Source of the DNA: an uncultured Treponema sp.
Lineage (GTDB): Bacteria; Spirochaetota; Spirochaetia; Treponematales; Treponemataceae
Reading direction: 5' to 3'
Assembly: GCA_947167345.1 (NCBI GenBank)
Contig: CAMVHR010000003.1
Span: 1 to 64,000, forward strand
DNA length: 64,000 nucleotides
Shown here: one piece after another, positions 1-8,769 of the stretch
Layout of the letters: each line of letters starts with the position of its first letter
Numbering within the stretch: position 1 is the stretch's first letter
Notes under the pieces: generated by a model
What the model was told of the DNA's origin: nothing
The model's database searches: none
The model's input: the letters and a program-made list of their open reading frames with translations, nothing else
Translations under genes and position numbers: made by a program

Positions 1-1431
1 TCCGTTCTTTACAGTGAATGAGGAAAGCAGGCTGGCCCCTGATATTCCCTTTGCATAGCCGAATTCATATTTTCTCAGAACGGTGTCTCCGCTCAGGGCT
101 TCGATTGAGGACAGCAGTTTTGCCTGTCTTGTAAGGTAACGTCCCCTTGCGTCAAGGATTATGTCCTGCCTGTCTCCGTATGAAAAGCGGACGGTATACG
201 CTCCGCCGATTCCGTTCATGCCTGTATAGCTTATCTCGGAAAGATACGGCAGTTCACCGTCATTTATATATTTATAGCTTATACTGTTTCCGTATACGTC
301 CTTTTCTTCCGTAAGGTTCCATGTGTATGTACTGTATTTCCCGTCATGGGCATATCTGCTGCGGGATGTCACGTCAGCCTTTCCGCCGATCCTCATGCCG
401 TAAAGCCTTACGCTTCCGTCCTTTGATGTAACCTCCCACCAGTCATCACCTGAGACATCATGGCGTACGGTCTTTTCAAAGGCTGCCTCGCTCAATGCCG
501 TGTATTCCTGCTCACCGCCGAATTCATCGTACAGCGAGAGCTCGGCACCATCTTTCAGGTATACGTCGTGTCCGTCATATTTAGGAAGTCCTACCCTTGT
601 GTCGGTCGTTATGGTGCTGGCACAGCGGAGGCTGAAGCCCTTGCCCATGGTTCCGTTGCCGCCTCCGCTTGAATAGCTTACAGACAGAGACGGCTGCATT
701 CCATGCCGGCCAGCAGGTATCTGTAACGGAAGGTTAAACGATGCATCTCCTGATGCTCCAGCCTGAGGAGCCTCCATCTTTATCATTCCTCCGAGCGGGT
801 CTGCCGCCTCCAGTCCCTTTATGCTGTTTATGTTCAGCTCCAGTGGGCTTGCAGTGTCCGGCAGTGAAAGGGTGGCATTTATCATGTCGGTGAAGTGGGT
901 GCTTGCGCTGGTTATGGTGGCATCAGGCCTGTTCACCTCAAGCCTTTTAAGCTTAGTCCATTTTTCCGCTTTTGTATCGTAGAAATAGGTTGCCGCATCT
1001 TCAAGAGCAGTTTCCCTCATGTTCAAGGTTCTGTCATAAGGAATGGTTATGCTTACTTCCTTCTGGAACTGCTGTCCTGCAGGAAGGAATCGGTAGCCTC
1101 CGCCTGATGCGGTGGCATTGTCTATGTTCTCGCCTGTATCATGAACCCGTTTTAATCTCGTTATGCTTATTTCAGTATCTTCAAGGAGTGCTCCGGGCGG
1201 TATCACTATGCTTGCCCTGCCAAGCCTTACCTCTCCGCCTTCTTCCGCGCTTATAAGGCTTACGGCAAAGGCGGGATTCTTGGCAGGGACATCACCATGG
1301 ATGCCGCTTACTGATTCCGCATGCACTGCTGCCGGTGCAAGGCAGGACAGGTACATGAGGGCTGTAAAAAGGGCAAAGGCTCTTTTTGTTACTGACGGTT
1401 TTGAAATTTCTTTTTCCATGATCTCATTCAT
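1..1431 (-). CDS. SpvB/TcdB-type secreted Rhs-like protein, N-terminal part (runs off the window)
   Basis: The minus strand is open from an ATG at 1431 to base 1 (477 codons, no stop), so only the N-terminus is present. Residues about 15-39 form a hydrophobic signal peptide ending in an Ala-x-Ala-like site. Residues about 50-130 resemble a ZU5-like beta domain (IVIPPGALLEDTEISI). Around residue 247 the motif PSLSVSYSSGGGNGTMGKGF is the signature of the SpvB/TcaC N-terminal family, which forms the shell of Tc/Rhs-like toxin proteins. A second in-frame ATG lies at 1419; the ribosome-binding site is weak. The gene is clearly richer in G+C than the DNA beyond 1440. Family is secure; whether it carries a toxic tip cannot be seen. 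Confidence 0.85.
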   Translation of the reverse strand, partial: MNEIMEKEISKPSVTKRAFALFTALMYLSCLAPAAVHAESVSGIHGDVPAKNPAFAVSLISAEEGGEVRLGRASIVIPPGALLEDTEISITRLKRVHDTGENIDNATASGGGYRFLPAGQQFQKEVSITIPYDRTLNMRETALEDAATYFYDTKAEKWTKLKRLEVNRPDATITSASTHFTDMINATLSLPDTASPLELNINSIKGLEAADPLGGMIKMEAPQAGASGDASFNLPLQIPAGRHGMQPSLSVSYSSGGGNGTMGKGFSLRCASTITTDTRVGLPKYDGHDVYLKDGAELSLYDEFGGEQEYTALSEAAFEKTVRHDVSGDDWWEVTSKDGSVRLYGMRIGGKADVTSRSRYAHDGKYSTYTWNLTEEKDVYGNSISYKYINDGELPYLSEISYTGMNGIGGAYTVRFSYGDRQDIILDARGRYLTRQAKLLSSIEALSGDTVLRKYEFGYAKGISGASLLSSFTVKNG

Positions 1432-1581
1432 AATTATTCTCTTTTTTTATTATTTTAAAGTATTCCTATGTCAGTATACATATCTTATGTTCTTTTATCA
1501 ACACATAGGAACGAAAATTTTTGTTTTTTTTATTATTACAGGATATTCTTTTGTGCTTGACATTCATTTCTTTATGACTGA

Positions 1582-2247
1582 TACTTAGGGAAGTTTTGTT
1601 CTTTGATAGCCAGTAGTGGTACAAACCTCCGTTTGTACCACTATGCTGGAAATAATCCTATTAAATACACTGACCCTGATGGAAATATTGCAATTTCTTT
1701 AGCTCTTTTTGCAGCTACAGTTGTAAGTTTCTTATATTTCCAAACTCCAGCAGGTCAACAGGGAATTCAAGCAACAGGAGAACTCCTGTATTATGGAATC
1801 GTATCCGCTAATAAAGCTGTTTCAAATGCAGTCAATAATACTGTTGAATGCGTCAAAATAAATGTAGAGCATTATACTGCTGCCAAGGTAAAAGCCCAAG
1901 AATTAACGCACGAAAAAACGGATAGAAAATCTATAGGCTCATATACAATCACTTTTGAATCTGGAAAAACTTATAGCGGGAAAGGCAAACTGAATCGAGC
2001 TATAGAGTCAGCAGCTTACAGAAGCTGGGCTAATAATACAATGCCTATTGCCATAGACTGGGAGGCTGCCAAAAATAATGAAGATGCACTTGTAGATGAG
2101 TATAAAAGAATACAGGATCATGGAGGTCCCCGCTCTAGAAATAAGGACGCACCAAAGTATAATTATAATTTAATTCAAAGCCCTGGCGAAAAAATTTATA
2201 AAGCTAGAAATGGTGGACAAGAATATCCACAGAAAAAAATGGAGTAG
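1582..2247 (+). CDS. Orphan Rhs C-terminal toxin tip (truncated Rhs core plus putative nuclease domain)
   Basis: The frame is open from 1582; the first usable start is TTG at 1603 (214 aa). Residues 8-26 (RLYHYAGNNPIKYTDPDG) are the tail of the Rhs-associated core that normally ends the shell of a polymorphic toxin; everything upstream of it is missing. A variable region follows, with a hydrophobic stretch at about 30-50. The last ~100 residues contain SYTITFESGKTYSGKGKLNR and later EDALVDEYKRIQDHGG, a spacing reminiscent of the URI/GIY-YIG nuclease fold (Y-x-GKG, R, late E); that assignment is inference. With no upstream shell, it is a displaced or silent toxin cassette. An immunity candidate starts 6 nt downstream. 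Confidence 0.65.
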   Translation, partial: YLGKFCSLIASSGTNLRLYHYAGNNPIKYTDPDGNIAISLALFAATVVSFLYFQTPAGQQGIQATGELLYYGIVSANKAVSNAVNNTVECVKINVEHYTAAKVKAQELTHEKTDRKSIGSYTITFESGKTYSGKGKLNRAIESAAYRSWANNTMPIAIDWEAAKNNEDALVDEYKRIQDHGGPRSRNKDAPKYNYNLIQSPGEKIYKARNGGQEYPQKKME

Positions 2248-2253
2248 TTCATT

Positions 2254-3069
2254 ATGATTATAGATAACCAAGGAGTTAGATTATATTCATCAGAAAAAAA
2301 TAAAATTCATGCAGCTTCTATATGGAAATTTTCTGATGATATAAAAGCTGAATTGATGCAATATGAATTGCAGGAACTTACCGTAGACAGTAATGACTGT
2401 ATTGAAGATTTTTCGTTTTTGAAGGAAATAAAAAATCTGGTTCAGTTATATATTCGATATGACTATAAGAAAGTTATTGATATATCGTTTGTAAATGATT
2501 TGCCGAACTTAAAAGACTTAGGAGTTCCTCGATTTGCAGGTAAAATTACAAACAAAAATATAATAGAACTCGGTTATAAATGGTATAAAAAAAGTGATAT
2601 ATCGCAGTGCATCAATGTTGAAAAACTTGATGTTCATAATTGTGGTGACACTGAAAGTTTCATGCAACAGATTGCAGGTTTCCCAAAGTTAAAAAAATTA
2701 TTCTTTTCCCGAATGTCCGCTAATTTATTTCCAAAAAGCAAGTTCTGTACACCAGTAAAAGACTTGGAATTTTCTTATTGCTCGAAACTTGAAGATATAT
2801 CAGAACTTTCTTCGAATTTTCCAAATGTTACACATTTAAAGTTTGACCATTGCAAAAATATTCAGAATTATTCACCATTGGCAAAATTACATAATTTGCA
2901 GGAACTTGTCATTCTTGAATCTGCACCGATTACAGATTTATCATTCCTGAAAGAACTTAAAAATCTGTCTTTACTAAAAGTGGGAAAGACAAAAATAACT
3001 GCAAAAAATGTTGAAGTGCTTAATGAAATACCTGCTAAAATAGACTTACTTTTTACAGGTCTAAAATAA
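2254..3069 (+). CDS. Leucine-rich-repeat protein, candidate immunity protein for the Rhs tip
   Basis: 271 aa, no signal peptide or membrane segment, so cytoplasmic. Leu/Ile/Phe-spaced repeats of about 22-25 residues recur through the protein (for example FSFLKEIKNLVQLYI, ISFVNDLPNLKDLGV, YSPLAKLHNLQELVI, LSFLKELKNLSLLKV), the pattern of an LRR solenoid. GGAG precedes the ATG, which lies 6 nt after the toxin-tip stop. LRR proteins are a known class of immunity gene in polymorphic toxin loci, and immunity genes sit directly downstream of the toxin tip; function here is inferred from position. Base composition is A+T rich like the tip and unlike the SpvB gene. Confidence 0.65.
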   Translation: MIIDNQGVRLYSSEKNKIHAASIWKFSDDIKAELMQYELQELTVDSNDCIEDFSFLKEIKNLVQLYIRYDYKKVIDISFVNDLPNLKDLGVPRFAGKITNKNIIELGYKWYKKSDISQCINVEKLDVHNCGDTESFMQQIAGFPKLKKLFFSRMSANLFPKSKFCTPVKDLEFSYCSKLEDISELSSNFPNVTHLKFDHCKNIQNYSPLAKLHNLQELVILESAPITDLSFLKELKNLSLLKVGKTKITAKNVEVLNEIPAKIDLLFTGLK

Positions 3070-3700
3070 ACATGTATATGATGGAAAATCAGACAAATTA
3101 GATTGTATTCAAATCACTCCCGTCCAAAATGTTTAAGCGAAAGAAAAGGCAGTCTGAAGCCTCTCAAAGTCTAAAACAGGACGCTTCGGTATTTCCCCGT
3201 GCATCCAAAGCCCCATGTCAATCCGTACAAACATGTTGACCTTCATCATGCCAATGAAGTGCGTGAAGCGGAGACTGCCAACCTCATGTTTCTTTTTAAG
3301 AACTCAAACTTCCCACATGAAAATACCAGAGAAGCCTTGTGAAACATAGGGTTATCGGCTAAAAAAAGACTCATGACGCACGTTTCAAGCCCCTCTGGTA
3401 ACACGGCAGGAGTTTCCTATAGAAATTGTCCGCCAGCATGTCCAACTGGGAGTCCGTAAAGCCGAAGGATTCCTTCACGGACTGCAGTAGAAAGTCGGTG
3501 ATTAGAGTGACTGCATGATTGAAGCTGACGTCTGCAATCTCATCGACCATACTGAAGAAAAGCTCCCCGAAGCTCTCGGTGAAATGCCCCGTCTGGATCT
3601 GCATGTACATGCTGCTGCCCAATAAAACTACTTCAGCATACAACTTGCGTTTATTCGGTAAAATCAGTAAACTTGTAGCAACATTCATTCAGAGGAAATC
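3070..3700. other. Gap with degraded coding-like sequence
   Basis: No convincing intact gene. On the minus strand about 3127-3300 reads open with coding-like character (FTHFIGMMKVNMFVRIDMG, then MHGEIPKRPVLDFERL and a stop) but lacks a start. A 105-codon minus ORF (3371-3688) follows upstream in the same orientation. Together they look like pieces of a decayed gene, possibly from a mobile element, but I do not recognise the family. The plus strand shows nothing except the leader of the MATE gene. Confidence 0.3.
3371..3688 (-). CDS. Hypothetical protein, possibly a gene fragment
   Basis: 105 codons from ATG at 3688, starting 12 bp from the divergent MATE start, so the intergenic space is too short for two ordinary promoters. 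The sequence has no signal peptide; a helical-looking C-terminal half (ITDFLLQSVKESFGFTDSQL) is the most protein-like part. No domain recognised. It may be an N-terminal piece of the decayed gene whose tail is seen at about 3127-3300. Low confidence that it is expressed. Confidence 0.3.
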   Translation of the reverse strand: MNVATSLLILPNKRKLYAEVVLLGSSMYMQIQTGHFTESFGELFFSMVDEIADVSFNHAVTLITDFLLQSVKESFGFTDSQLDMLADNFYRKLLPCYQRGLKRAS

Positions 3701-5716
3701 ATGGAACAGTCAAAACAGCATACAAATATTCTTGGAACAGAAAAAATCGGAAACCTTCTTATTAAATTTTCCATTCCAGGCATTGCATCACTTTTGGTAA
3801 ATGCCCTTTACAACATAATTGACCAGATTTTCATAGGTCAGGGCGTAGGCTACCTTGGAAATGGAGCTACAAACGTCATATTTCCACTCATGACATTTGC
3901 AATGGCATTTGCACTTTTAATCGGAGACGGAGCAGCCAGCTACATGAGCCTTATGCTCGGCAAAAAAGAAGACCGCAAGGCAGCTCAGGGAACTGCGGCC
4001 GGATTAATTTCAAGCATCATCGCAGGAATCATTCTTGCGACAGTATATTTTATCTTCCTAAAACCACTGTGCGTTCTTTTCGGAGCAACGGAAGCAATTC
4101 TTCCTTACGCAATGGATTACGGAAGAATCATAACGATGGGAATTCCTTTTGTTGCAATATGCGCAGGATATTCCGGCATAATCCGCGCAGACGGCTCTCC
4201 AAAATACAGCATGGCAGGTCTCCTCACAGGCTGTATACTCAACCTTATCGGAGACCCTCTTTTCATATTTGTATTTGGCATGGGCGTAAAAGGAGCGGCT
4301 CTTGCTACAATAATCGGTCAGATTGCAAATGCAATCATCAACATAATATATATGACTCATCTTAAATCTGTAAAAATCACAAAAGATGATGTCAAAAAGT
4401 CGGCTTCAAGCCTTGCCCCTGTGCTTAAACTCGGAATTTCAAGCTTTATCTCACAGATTGTTCTTGTCATTGTCATTGCCGTCCAGAACAACATACTGAG
4501 GGAATACGGAGCACTCAGCAAATACGGTGCTGACATTCCTATCAGTGCACTTGGCGTTACAATGAAAGTATTCAGCATTCTGATGGTCATCGTAATCGGA
4601 CTTGCGGCTGGAGCACAGCCAATCTGGGGCTACAACTACGGAGCAAGACAGTATGACCGCGTAAAAAAGACATTCAAGATTGTCATGATAATTTCTACTA
4701 TTGTAATGATATTCGCTTTCATCATCTTCCAGCTTGTTCCAATGGCAATTGTAAGCATATTCGGAGCTTCAGACCCTCATTACAATGAATTTGCAGTAAA
4801 GACGCTGCGCATATTCCTGCTGCTAGTTCCGATTGCTGGAGTACAGCTTGTAGCCGGAATCTTCTTCCAGTCAGTAGGCAAACCTGTTCAGGCATCACTC
4901 ATATCTCTGTCCAAACAGATTATATTCTCAATTCCAGCATTAATAATTTTGTCAGAAAAAATAGGAGTTGAAGGAGTTCTTTGGTCAGGTCCTGTTTCAG
5001 ACGCACTCTCATTCATTCTCACAGTAATTCTTTTAATACATGCATGGAATCACATTTTTACAGAAAAAAAAGATTCTGCAAGTCATGTTGCCGAGAATGA
5101 AGAAGTAAAGGCCGTGTCAAAGCACATTTCTCCGTCAAAAGACTTGTACCTCATCAATGACAAACCTGTAATCATTTCAATCGGACGCAGCTACGGAGCA
5201 GGAGGACGTTCAATCGGCCGTAAGATTGCACAGGAATTTAACATTCCATATTATGATGAAGAGCTGATTGAAGAAGCTGCCCAGGAAAGCGGACTGAGCG
5301 CAATGTTCCTTGCGTTTGCCGATGAACATCCTGCATCAAACGAGCTTTCTTCAATCCAAAAAGTAGCAGATGAGGCTCAAAGCGCAGTTATTGAGAAGGT
5401 TGCTGCAAATGGCTCTTGTGTAATCGTCGGAAGACGTGCCGACCAGATTTTAAAAGGAAAATATCCTGTAATAAAAATATTCGTAACGATGCCACTTGAA
5501 GGTAGAATTCAAAACATCTGCAAACGCGACAATGTTTCTCCTGCACAGGCAGAAAAAATCATCAAGGCTACAGATAAAAAGCGTGCAGAATATTACAATT
5601 TTACGGCACCGGGAAAATGGGGCAAGGCAGAAAACTATGACTTGTGCATAGATACGTCAAAACTTGGCATTGACGGTTCTGTAAAGCTCATTACAGAAGC
5701 CATCAGGAAATACTAG
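3701..5716 (+). CDS. MATE-family efflux transporter fused to a cytidylate-kinase-like domain
   Basis: 671 aa from ATG at 3701, with AGAGGA eight bases upstream. Residues 1-450 are a complete MATE transporter: about 12 membrane helices in two halves, with the N-terminal pattern IPGIASLLVNALYNIIDQIF and GVGYLGNGATNVIFP. A hydrophilic linker follows, and residues about 487-671 form a P-loop nucleoside-kinase-like domain of the cytidylate_kin2 type (IISIGRSYGAGGRSIGRKIA, later VGRRADQIL and FVTMPLEGRI). MATE proteins export cationic drugs or metabolites using Na+ or H+; the role of the kinase-like domain is unknown. The frame is continuous, so this is a true fusion and not two genes. Fold assignments are secure; substrate is not. 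Confidence 0.9.
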   Translation: MEQSKQHTNILGTEKIGNLLIKFSIPGIASLLVNALYNIIDQIFIGQGVGYLGNGATNVIFPLMTFAMAFALLIGDGAASYMSLMLGKKEDRKAAQGTAAGLISSIIAGIILATVYFIFLKPLCVLFGATEAILPYAMDYGRIITMGIPFVAICAGYSGIIRADGSPKYSMAGLLTGCILNLIGDPLFIFVFGMGVKGAALATIIGQIANAIINIIYMTHLKSVKITKDDVKKSASSLAPVLKLGISSFISQIVLVIVIAVQNNILREYGALSKYGADIPISALGVTMKVFSILMVIVIGLAAGAQPIWGYNYGARQYDRVKKTFKIVMIISTIVMIFAFIIFQLVPMAIVSIFGASDPHYNEFAVKTLRIFLLLVPIAGVQLVAGIFFQSVGKPVQASLISLSKQIIFSIPALIILSEKIGVEGVLWSGPVSDALSFILTVILLIHAWNHIFTEKKDSASHVAENEEVKAVSKHISPSKDLYLINDKPVIISIGRSYGAGGRSIGRKIAQEFNIPYYDEELIEEAAQESGLSAMFLAFADEHPASNELSSIQKVADEAQSAVIEKVAANGSCVIVGRRADQILKGKYPVIKIFVTMPLEGRIQNICKRDNVSPAQAEKIIKATDKKRAEYYNFTAPGKWGKAENYDLCIDTSKLGIDGSVKLITEAIRKY

Positions 5717-5717
5717 C

Positions 5718-6332
5718 ATTATAAAAAACATCATCTTTGATATAGGAAACGTACTTGTTCATTTCAGACCTCTTGAAATAATGAAGCAACTTGGAATGAA
5801 TGAAGATGCTGTAAGGGCTGTTGCACAAGTTACCGTACAAAGCCCCCTATGGCAAGAGCTTGACAGAGGGGTTATTCCCGAAGAAACAGTCATAGCAATG
5901 ATGAAGCAGAATGCTCCAGAGCCTTACAAAGATGATGTCCAGAGATTTTTTGACATCGGTTCGCCATCGCTTGTAAAAAGTTTTGACTATTCGGCAGACT
6001 GGCTTAAGTCGCTCAAAGAAAAAGGCTACGGCATATACCTTCTTTCAAACTATCCAGTAAAATTTTTTGAAATGCACAGCAAAAACTGTTTTACATTCAT
6101 GCCCTACATTGACGGAAAAATTGTATCCGGCTACGTAAAGCTCATAAAACCGGATGAACAAATATACCGACTGCTTTTAAGCCAGTATTCGCTTACAGCG
6201 GAAGAATGTGTATTCATTGATGATGTAAAGGAAAACATAGAAGGTGCAGAAAATGTCGGCATACACGGCATTCTCTTTACAGGCTTTGAAGAGGTTCAGT
6301 CCAAATTAAAAACATTGCTTGCTTTAGCATAA
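5718..6332 (+). CDS. HAD-superfamily hydrolase (subfamily IA), probable AUU start
   Basis: All four HAD motifs are present, but only if translation begins upstream of the first ATG (5781). Motif I (NIIFDIGNVLVHF, nucleophile Asp about residue 8) is encoded at 5727-5765; motif II is LLSNY near 110, motif III Lys is in KLIKPDEQIY, motif IV is FIDDVKENIEGA. Between the in-frame stop at 5682 and 5781 there is no ATG, GTG or TTG. ATT at 5718 follows AGGA at 5705-5708 with a 9-nt gap and yields 204 aa, the normal family length. It lies 1 nt after the MATE stop, so translational coupling is likely. Substrate unknown; probably a small phosphorylated metabolite. Confidence 0.85.
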   Translation: MIKNIIFDIGNVLVHFRPLEIMKQLGMNEDAVRAVAQVTVQSPLWQELDRGVIPEETVIAMMKQNAPEPYKDDVQRFFDIGSPSLVKSFDYSADWLKSLKEKGYGIYLLSNYPVKFFEMHSKNCFTFMPYIDGKIVSGYVKLIKPDEQIYRLLLSQYSLTAEECVFIDDVKENIEGAENVGIHGILFTGFEEVQSKLKTLLALA

Positions 6333-6354
6333 CTTTTCTTATATACTTTTTAGT
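6315..6354 (+). promoter_or_regulatory. Promoter for the Hpt gene, leaderless type
   Basis: TTGCTT at 6319-6324, a 17-bp spacer, and TATACT at 6342-6347. The ATG of the Hpt gene is at 6355, 7 nt past the -10 box, so the predicted transcript starts at or within 1-2 nt of the start codon. No Shine-Dalgarno is present. Confidence 0.6.
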
Positions 6355-6705
6355 ATGAGCACATTTATAAAAGAACTTGAAGCCCAAGGCTGCAACATGA
6401 AAGAGGCACTTGAGCGTTTTATGGGAAATCAGGCTATTCTTGAAAAGATGATGGCAAAATTCCCTGAATCAATAAAGCCGCTTGAAGTATTGCAATTCAT
6501 TGATGAAGGCAATATAGAACAGGCTACTGCAAACGCACATACAATAAAAGGCATTACGGCAAACCTTTCACTCACACCACTCTACACAGCCTATACAGAA
6601 ATTGTCAAACTGCTCAGGGCAGACGATGCTGTAAACGCACGTGAGGTTCTGCTAAAAACATTACCGATACAGCAAAACCTCATCAGCATAATACAGAACG
6701 CTTAG
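6355..6705 (+). CDS. Hpt (histidine phosphotransfer) domain protein
   Basis: 116 aa, a single all-helical Hpt domain. The phosphorylatable His lies in AHTIKGITANLS at about residue 61, matching the H-x-x-K-G-x-x-x-x-L/I consensus. No receiver, kinase or membrane part is fused, so it would act as a stand-alone cytoplasmic phosphorelay carrier between a hybrid kinase and a response regulator not in this window. Its 3' end overlaps the convergent permease gene by 4 bp. Confidence 0.8.
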   Translation: MSTFIKELEAQGCNMKEALERFMGNQAILEKMMAKFPESIKPLEVLQFIDEGNIEQATANAHTIKGITANLSLTPLYTAYTEIVKLLRADDAVNAREVLLKTLPIQQNLISIIQNA

Positions 6706-7640
6706 CGAGAACCTTTATCGTAAGGTATGCCCTCTGCTTTTGGAGCTCTTGACTTCTTTGAAGTAAAGGCAAGAACAACCAATGAAATTATATATGGGAG
6801 CATTTTGTAGAATTCACCCGACACAAGGTGAACCAAAAAGTCAAATCCCATATAAGCGTCAGCAATGGCACGGAAAAATCCAAACAGCAGGGCTGCAAGA
6901 GCTATGCGTACAGGCTTCCACTGACCAAAAATCATAACAGCAAGGGCAAGGAATCCTGCTCCTGCAACACCATAAATAAAATCCCACTGAGAATTTGCCG
7001 CAGTAATGTAGATTATGCCGCCAATACCACCGCATGCACCAGAAATCATGACACCAGCATACCTCATAAAATACACATTAATTCCTACGCTGTCAGCAGC
7101 CTGAGGATGCTCTCCACAGGCCATAAGCCGAAGTCCGAATCTTGTCTTGTACAACAAGATATATGCACAGGCAAGAAGCAATACAGTGATTACCATGTAC
7201 CAGTTAAAGTCTATTTTTGCCGTATGAATGATAAAAACCTTGCGGTTTTCAATGTAATCAAGAATGGCAGAAACATTATCACCACCTGAACGTCCGTTAT
7301 TGAATGACTTTACAATGACAGTAGCAGCAGCAGTAGCAAGCATGTTCATTGCAGTACCGACAAGTGTCTGGTCAGCCTTAAAGTTTACGGCTGCAACAGC
7401 CAGCAAAAGCGAATACAAAATGCCGACACATGCACTGACAAAAAGAACAAGCAAAATCATTAGCACTGGATTAGTTCCGACTGGCAGCAAGAAAAGTGTA
7501 AATGCCCCTCCAAGTGCTCCAACAACCATAACGCCTTCAAGCCCAAGATTTATGACACCGCTGCGTTCGGAAAACATTCCTCCCAATGCAACAAAAATAA
7601 GGACTGAAGCATAAATCAATGTATATTGAATCAAAAGCAT
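6702..7640 (-). CDS. ABC transporter permease, BMP/nucleoside type (second permease)
   Basis: 312 aa with about 8-9 hydrophobic helices, belonging to the BPD_transp_2 permease family. The N-terminus ALGGMFSERSGVINLGLEGV is the conserved opening of the smaller permease in nucleoside (YufQ/NupC-like) transporters. The gene follows the first permease with a 1-nt gap and completes the cassette of lipoprotein, fused ATPase and two permeases, which imports purine or pyrimidine nucleosides in characterised relatives (T. pallidum PnrA, B. subtilis Nup). Substrate here is inferred from family. Confidence 0.9.
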   Translation of the reverse strand: MLLIQYTLIYASVLIFVALGGMFSERSGVINLGLEGVMVVGALGGAFTLFLLPVGTNPVLMILLVLFVSACVGILYSLLLAVAAVNFKADQTLVGTAMNMLATAAATVIVKSFNNGRSGGDNVSAILDYIENRKVFIIHTAKIDFNWYMVITVLLLACAYILLYKTRFGLRLMACGEHPQAADSVGINVYFMRYAGVMISGACGGIGGIIYITAANSQWDFIYGVAGAGFLALAVMIFGQWKPVRIALAALLFGFFRAIADAYMGFDFLVHLVSGEFYKMLPYIISLVVLAFTSKKSRAPKAEGIPYDKGSR

Positions 7641-7641
7641 G

Positions 7642-8769
7642 TTACTTATCCTCCTGTTTTTTCAGAGCTATCTTTGAAAACAGTGCGAGCAGTGTATTTT
7701 TAAAGAACAGAACAAAAGCACATGTATAAATGATTATGGAAGAAATCAAGTCTGCAATCTGCGGATTGTAGTAACGCATGTCAATAAAGCTTCCTCCAAG
7801 CGTAATGTGCTGAATGAAATATCCTGCAAAAATTACACCAATCGGATGCAGTCCGCCGAGGAATGCCACAGCTATGCCGTTAAAGCCCATTCCTGGTACA
7901 GAAGAACTGGTCTTCCAAGCCTGAATGTCCGTAAGATAGTACAGAGATGCGGCAAGTCCAGCAAGAGCTCCTGCAATAGCCATAGTCAGGATAATGTTTG
8001 TCTTATCCTTCATGCCGGCATATTTTGCAGCATTCTTGTTAAGTCCTGTTGCCCTAAGCTCATAGCCAAATGTTGTTTTGGAAAGTATAACCATAATGAT
8101 GACTGCAATAATAATTGTCAGGGGAATTGCGACTGTCACATATTCATTATTGTGAAAGAATTTTCCCAAACCACAGGAAGGAATAAGGGATGACGCAGAA
8201 AGCTTGCGTACGGAATAGGTTTCAGAAAGAGTCAGGTTCATTACGCTTTCATTGTGCATAAGAACGTTTACAAGGTACAGGCTTATCCAGTTCATCATGA
8301 TACATGCGATAACCTCATTTATGTTAAAGAATGCCTTTAGTGCACCGGAAATAGCCCCCCATGCGGCAGCGGCAAGAGTTGCAATCAGGACGCAAGACAG
8401 CCACGGCAAATGCCAGTGAAGGGCACACCATAAGGAAATGCCTATTGCAAGACAGTACTGTCCGCCGACACCAATGTTAAAAAGCCCCGCTTTGTATGCA
8501 AACAGTACGGAAAGAGCACATAAAATAAGCGGCACGGACTTTACTAGGGTACTGCCAAAATAATACAGCTGCTGAGGATGTTTCTTAAAGTACATGAAAT
8601 TCTTCAAGATAGTAGACATTGCTTTAGGTGCATGTTCTGCATTTATTGCAAGAAGAATGATGAAACCGACAAGTATTCCTATTAACGCACACAACACTGA
8701 CGATATGATAGACTGCATGCTGCCTGAAAATAAAATCTGTCTTGAAGACACAAGCTGCTTCTTATTCAT
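7642..8769 (-). CDS. ABC transporter permease, BMP/nucleoside type (first permease)
   Basis: 375 aa from ATG at 8769 (MNKKQLVSSRQIL), chosen because GGAGGT sits 7-8 nt upstream; a longer frame reaches 8847 but lies inside the ATPase gene. About nine membrane segments of the BPD_transp_2 family, with AYKAGLFNIGVGGQYCLAIG typical of the YufP/NupB-like permease. The start overlaps the ATPase stop by 8 nt, indicating translational coupling. Confidence 0.9.
   Translation of the reverse strand: MNKKQLVSSRQILFSGSMQSIISSVLCALIGILVGFIILLAINAEHAPKAMSTILKNFMYFKKHPQQLYYFGSTLVKSVPLILCALSVLFAYKAGLFNIGVGGQYCLAIGISLWCALHWHLPWLSCVLIATLAAAAWGAISGALKAFFNINEVIACIMMNWISLYLVNVLMHNESVMNLTLSETYSVRKLSASSLIPSCGLGKFFHNNEYVTVAIPLTIIIAVIIMVILSKTTFGYELRATGLNKNAAKYAGMKDKTNIILTMAIAGALAGLAASLYYLTDIQAWKTSSSVPGMGFNGIAVAFLGGLHPIGVIFAGYFIQHITLGGSFIDMRYYNPQIADLISSIIIYTCAFVLFFKNTLLALFSKIALKKQEDK

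Noticed and set aside
460..1588. Four plus-strand ORFs of 70-141 codons
   Set aside because: They are shadows of the minus-strand SpvB gene, which has a recognisable family signature and runs off the window.
3519..3800. 93-codon plus ORF overlapping the MATE start
   Set aside because: Out of frame with the transporter and without protein-like features.
5781..5783. ATG as the start of the HAD gene
   Set aside because: It would remove the catalytic Asp motif; the upstream frame is clearly coding.
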